Source: DASQFQ01 sp963802905 (lineage in GTDB: Bacteria; Actinomycetota; Thermoleophilia; Solirubrobacterales; Solirubrobacteraceae). From it: a DNA stretch of 64,000 bases. The notes under the pieces were generated by a model that was not told the origin of the DNA, did no database searches, and saw only the letters and a program-made list of their open reading frames with translations. Where the stretch lies: NCBI GenBank assembly GCA_963802905.1, contig CAWDKH010000021.1, positions 1-64,000 on the forward strand, given 5' to 3'. This document shows positions 63,988 to 64,000 of this stretch, piece after piece. Position numbers and translations under genes: made by a program. Positions within the stretch are counted from its first letter, which is position 1. Every line of letters begins with the position of its first letter.

Positions 63988-64000
63988 CGGAACCCCGACC

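Overview
The window is very GC-rich (roughly 70 percent or more) and densely coded on both strands. It suits an actinobacterium, most likely the Thermoleophilia (Solirubrobacter-like) group. The grounds are an F420-dependent luciferase-like oxidoreductase, actinobacterial-style carboxyltransferase and carrier genes, DUF5317 and DUF3618/holin envelope genes, a secreted peptidase with a basic C-terminal domain typical of this group, and frequent leaderless promoters. The taxonomic call is an inference from gene content. No rRNA, tRNA, CRISPR array, transposase or prophage core was seen.

Layout. 0-7 kb: the end of an acyl-CoA synthetase gene, an amidohydrolase and an aldehyde dehydrogenase on the minus strand; an F420-type oxidoreductase, then an ACC deaminase translationally coupled to a 2-oxoacid dehydrogenase E1 on the plus strand. 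7-15 kb: a GntR regulator divergent from a peptide ABC transporter operon that ends in a gamma-glutamyltransferase. 15-25 kb: a gamma-type PLP lyase and Nudix gene, rubredoxin, a membrane spermidine-synthase-like protein and a BKACE protein, SthA, an odd alpha-oxoamine-synthase-like protein, a lipoprotein, a second (secreted) gamma-glutamyltransferase and an M74 endopeptidase. 25-30 kb: enoyl-CoA hydratase and biotin carrier, PlsC behind a structured leader, and a large YVTN/RTX secreted protein. 30-37 kb: cupin, TetR with a DrrAB-type ABC exporter, a GNAT/SDR/cupin operon, and MFS with an ArsR-like regulator. 37-42.6 kb: a mosaic of gene ends, acyl-CoA dehydrogenase and a large M14 peptidase. 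42.6-54 kb: enoyl-CoA hydratase, arginase-like protein and carboxyltransferase; a NucA/NucB nuclease; an alpha/beta-hydrolase-glycosyltransferase fusion; a DmpA peptidase; and a BKACE, CoA-transferase and 2-hydroxyacid dehydrogenase operon. 54-64 kb: nitrilase and TetR, a small envelope operon (holin-like, DUF3618), ferredoxin with its reductase, an AI-2E family transporter, MFS, DUF5317, and a GGDEF-EAL protein preceded by tiny ORFs and a strong hairpin.

How it works together. Most of the content is catabolic: acyl-CoA, beta-keto acid, 2-oxoacid and gamma-glutamyl peptide metabolism, each with a local regulator and often translationally coupled through (A/G)TGA stop/start overlaps. ACC deaminase makes 2-oxobutyrate. 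The coupled E1 could oxidise it to propionyl-CoA, which the carboxyltransferase at 44 kb could use. The two gamma-glutamyltransferases, the peptide importer and a Nit-like amidase point to glutathione or gamma-glutamyl peptide use.

Sequence quality. Genes at 0-14.3 kb, 37.3-42.2 kb and a few later sites carry many single-base indels that leave the codons on both sides intact, while 15.4-37 kb has almost none. I read these as read or assembly errors and annotate the broken genes as single CDSs. The most unusual feature is a family of three structured intergenic elements (7.0, 15.2 and 57.0 kb), each between convergent genes. They share an architecture of four alternating inverted units even where the sequence differs.
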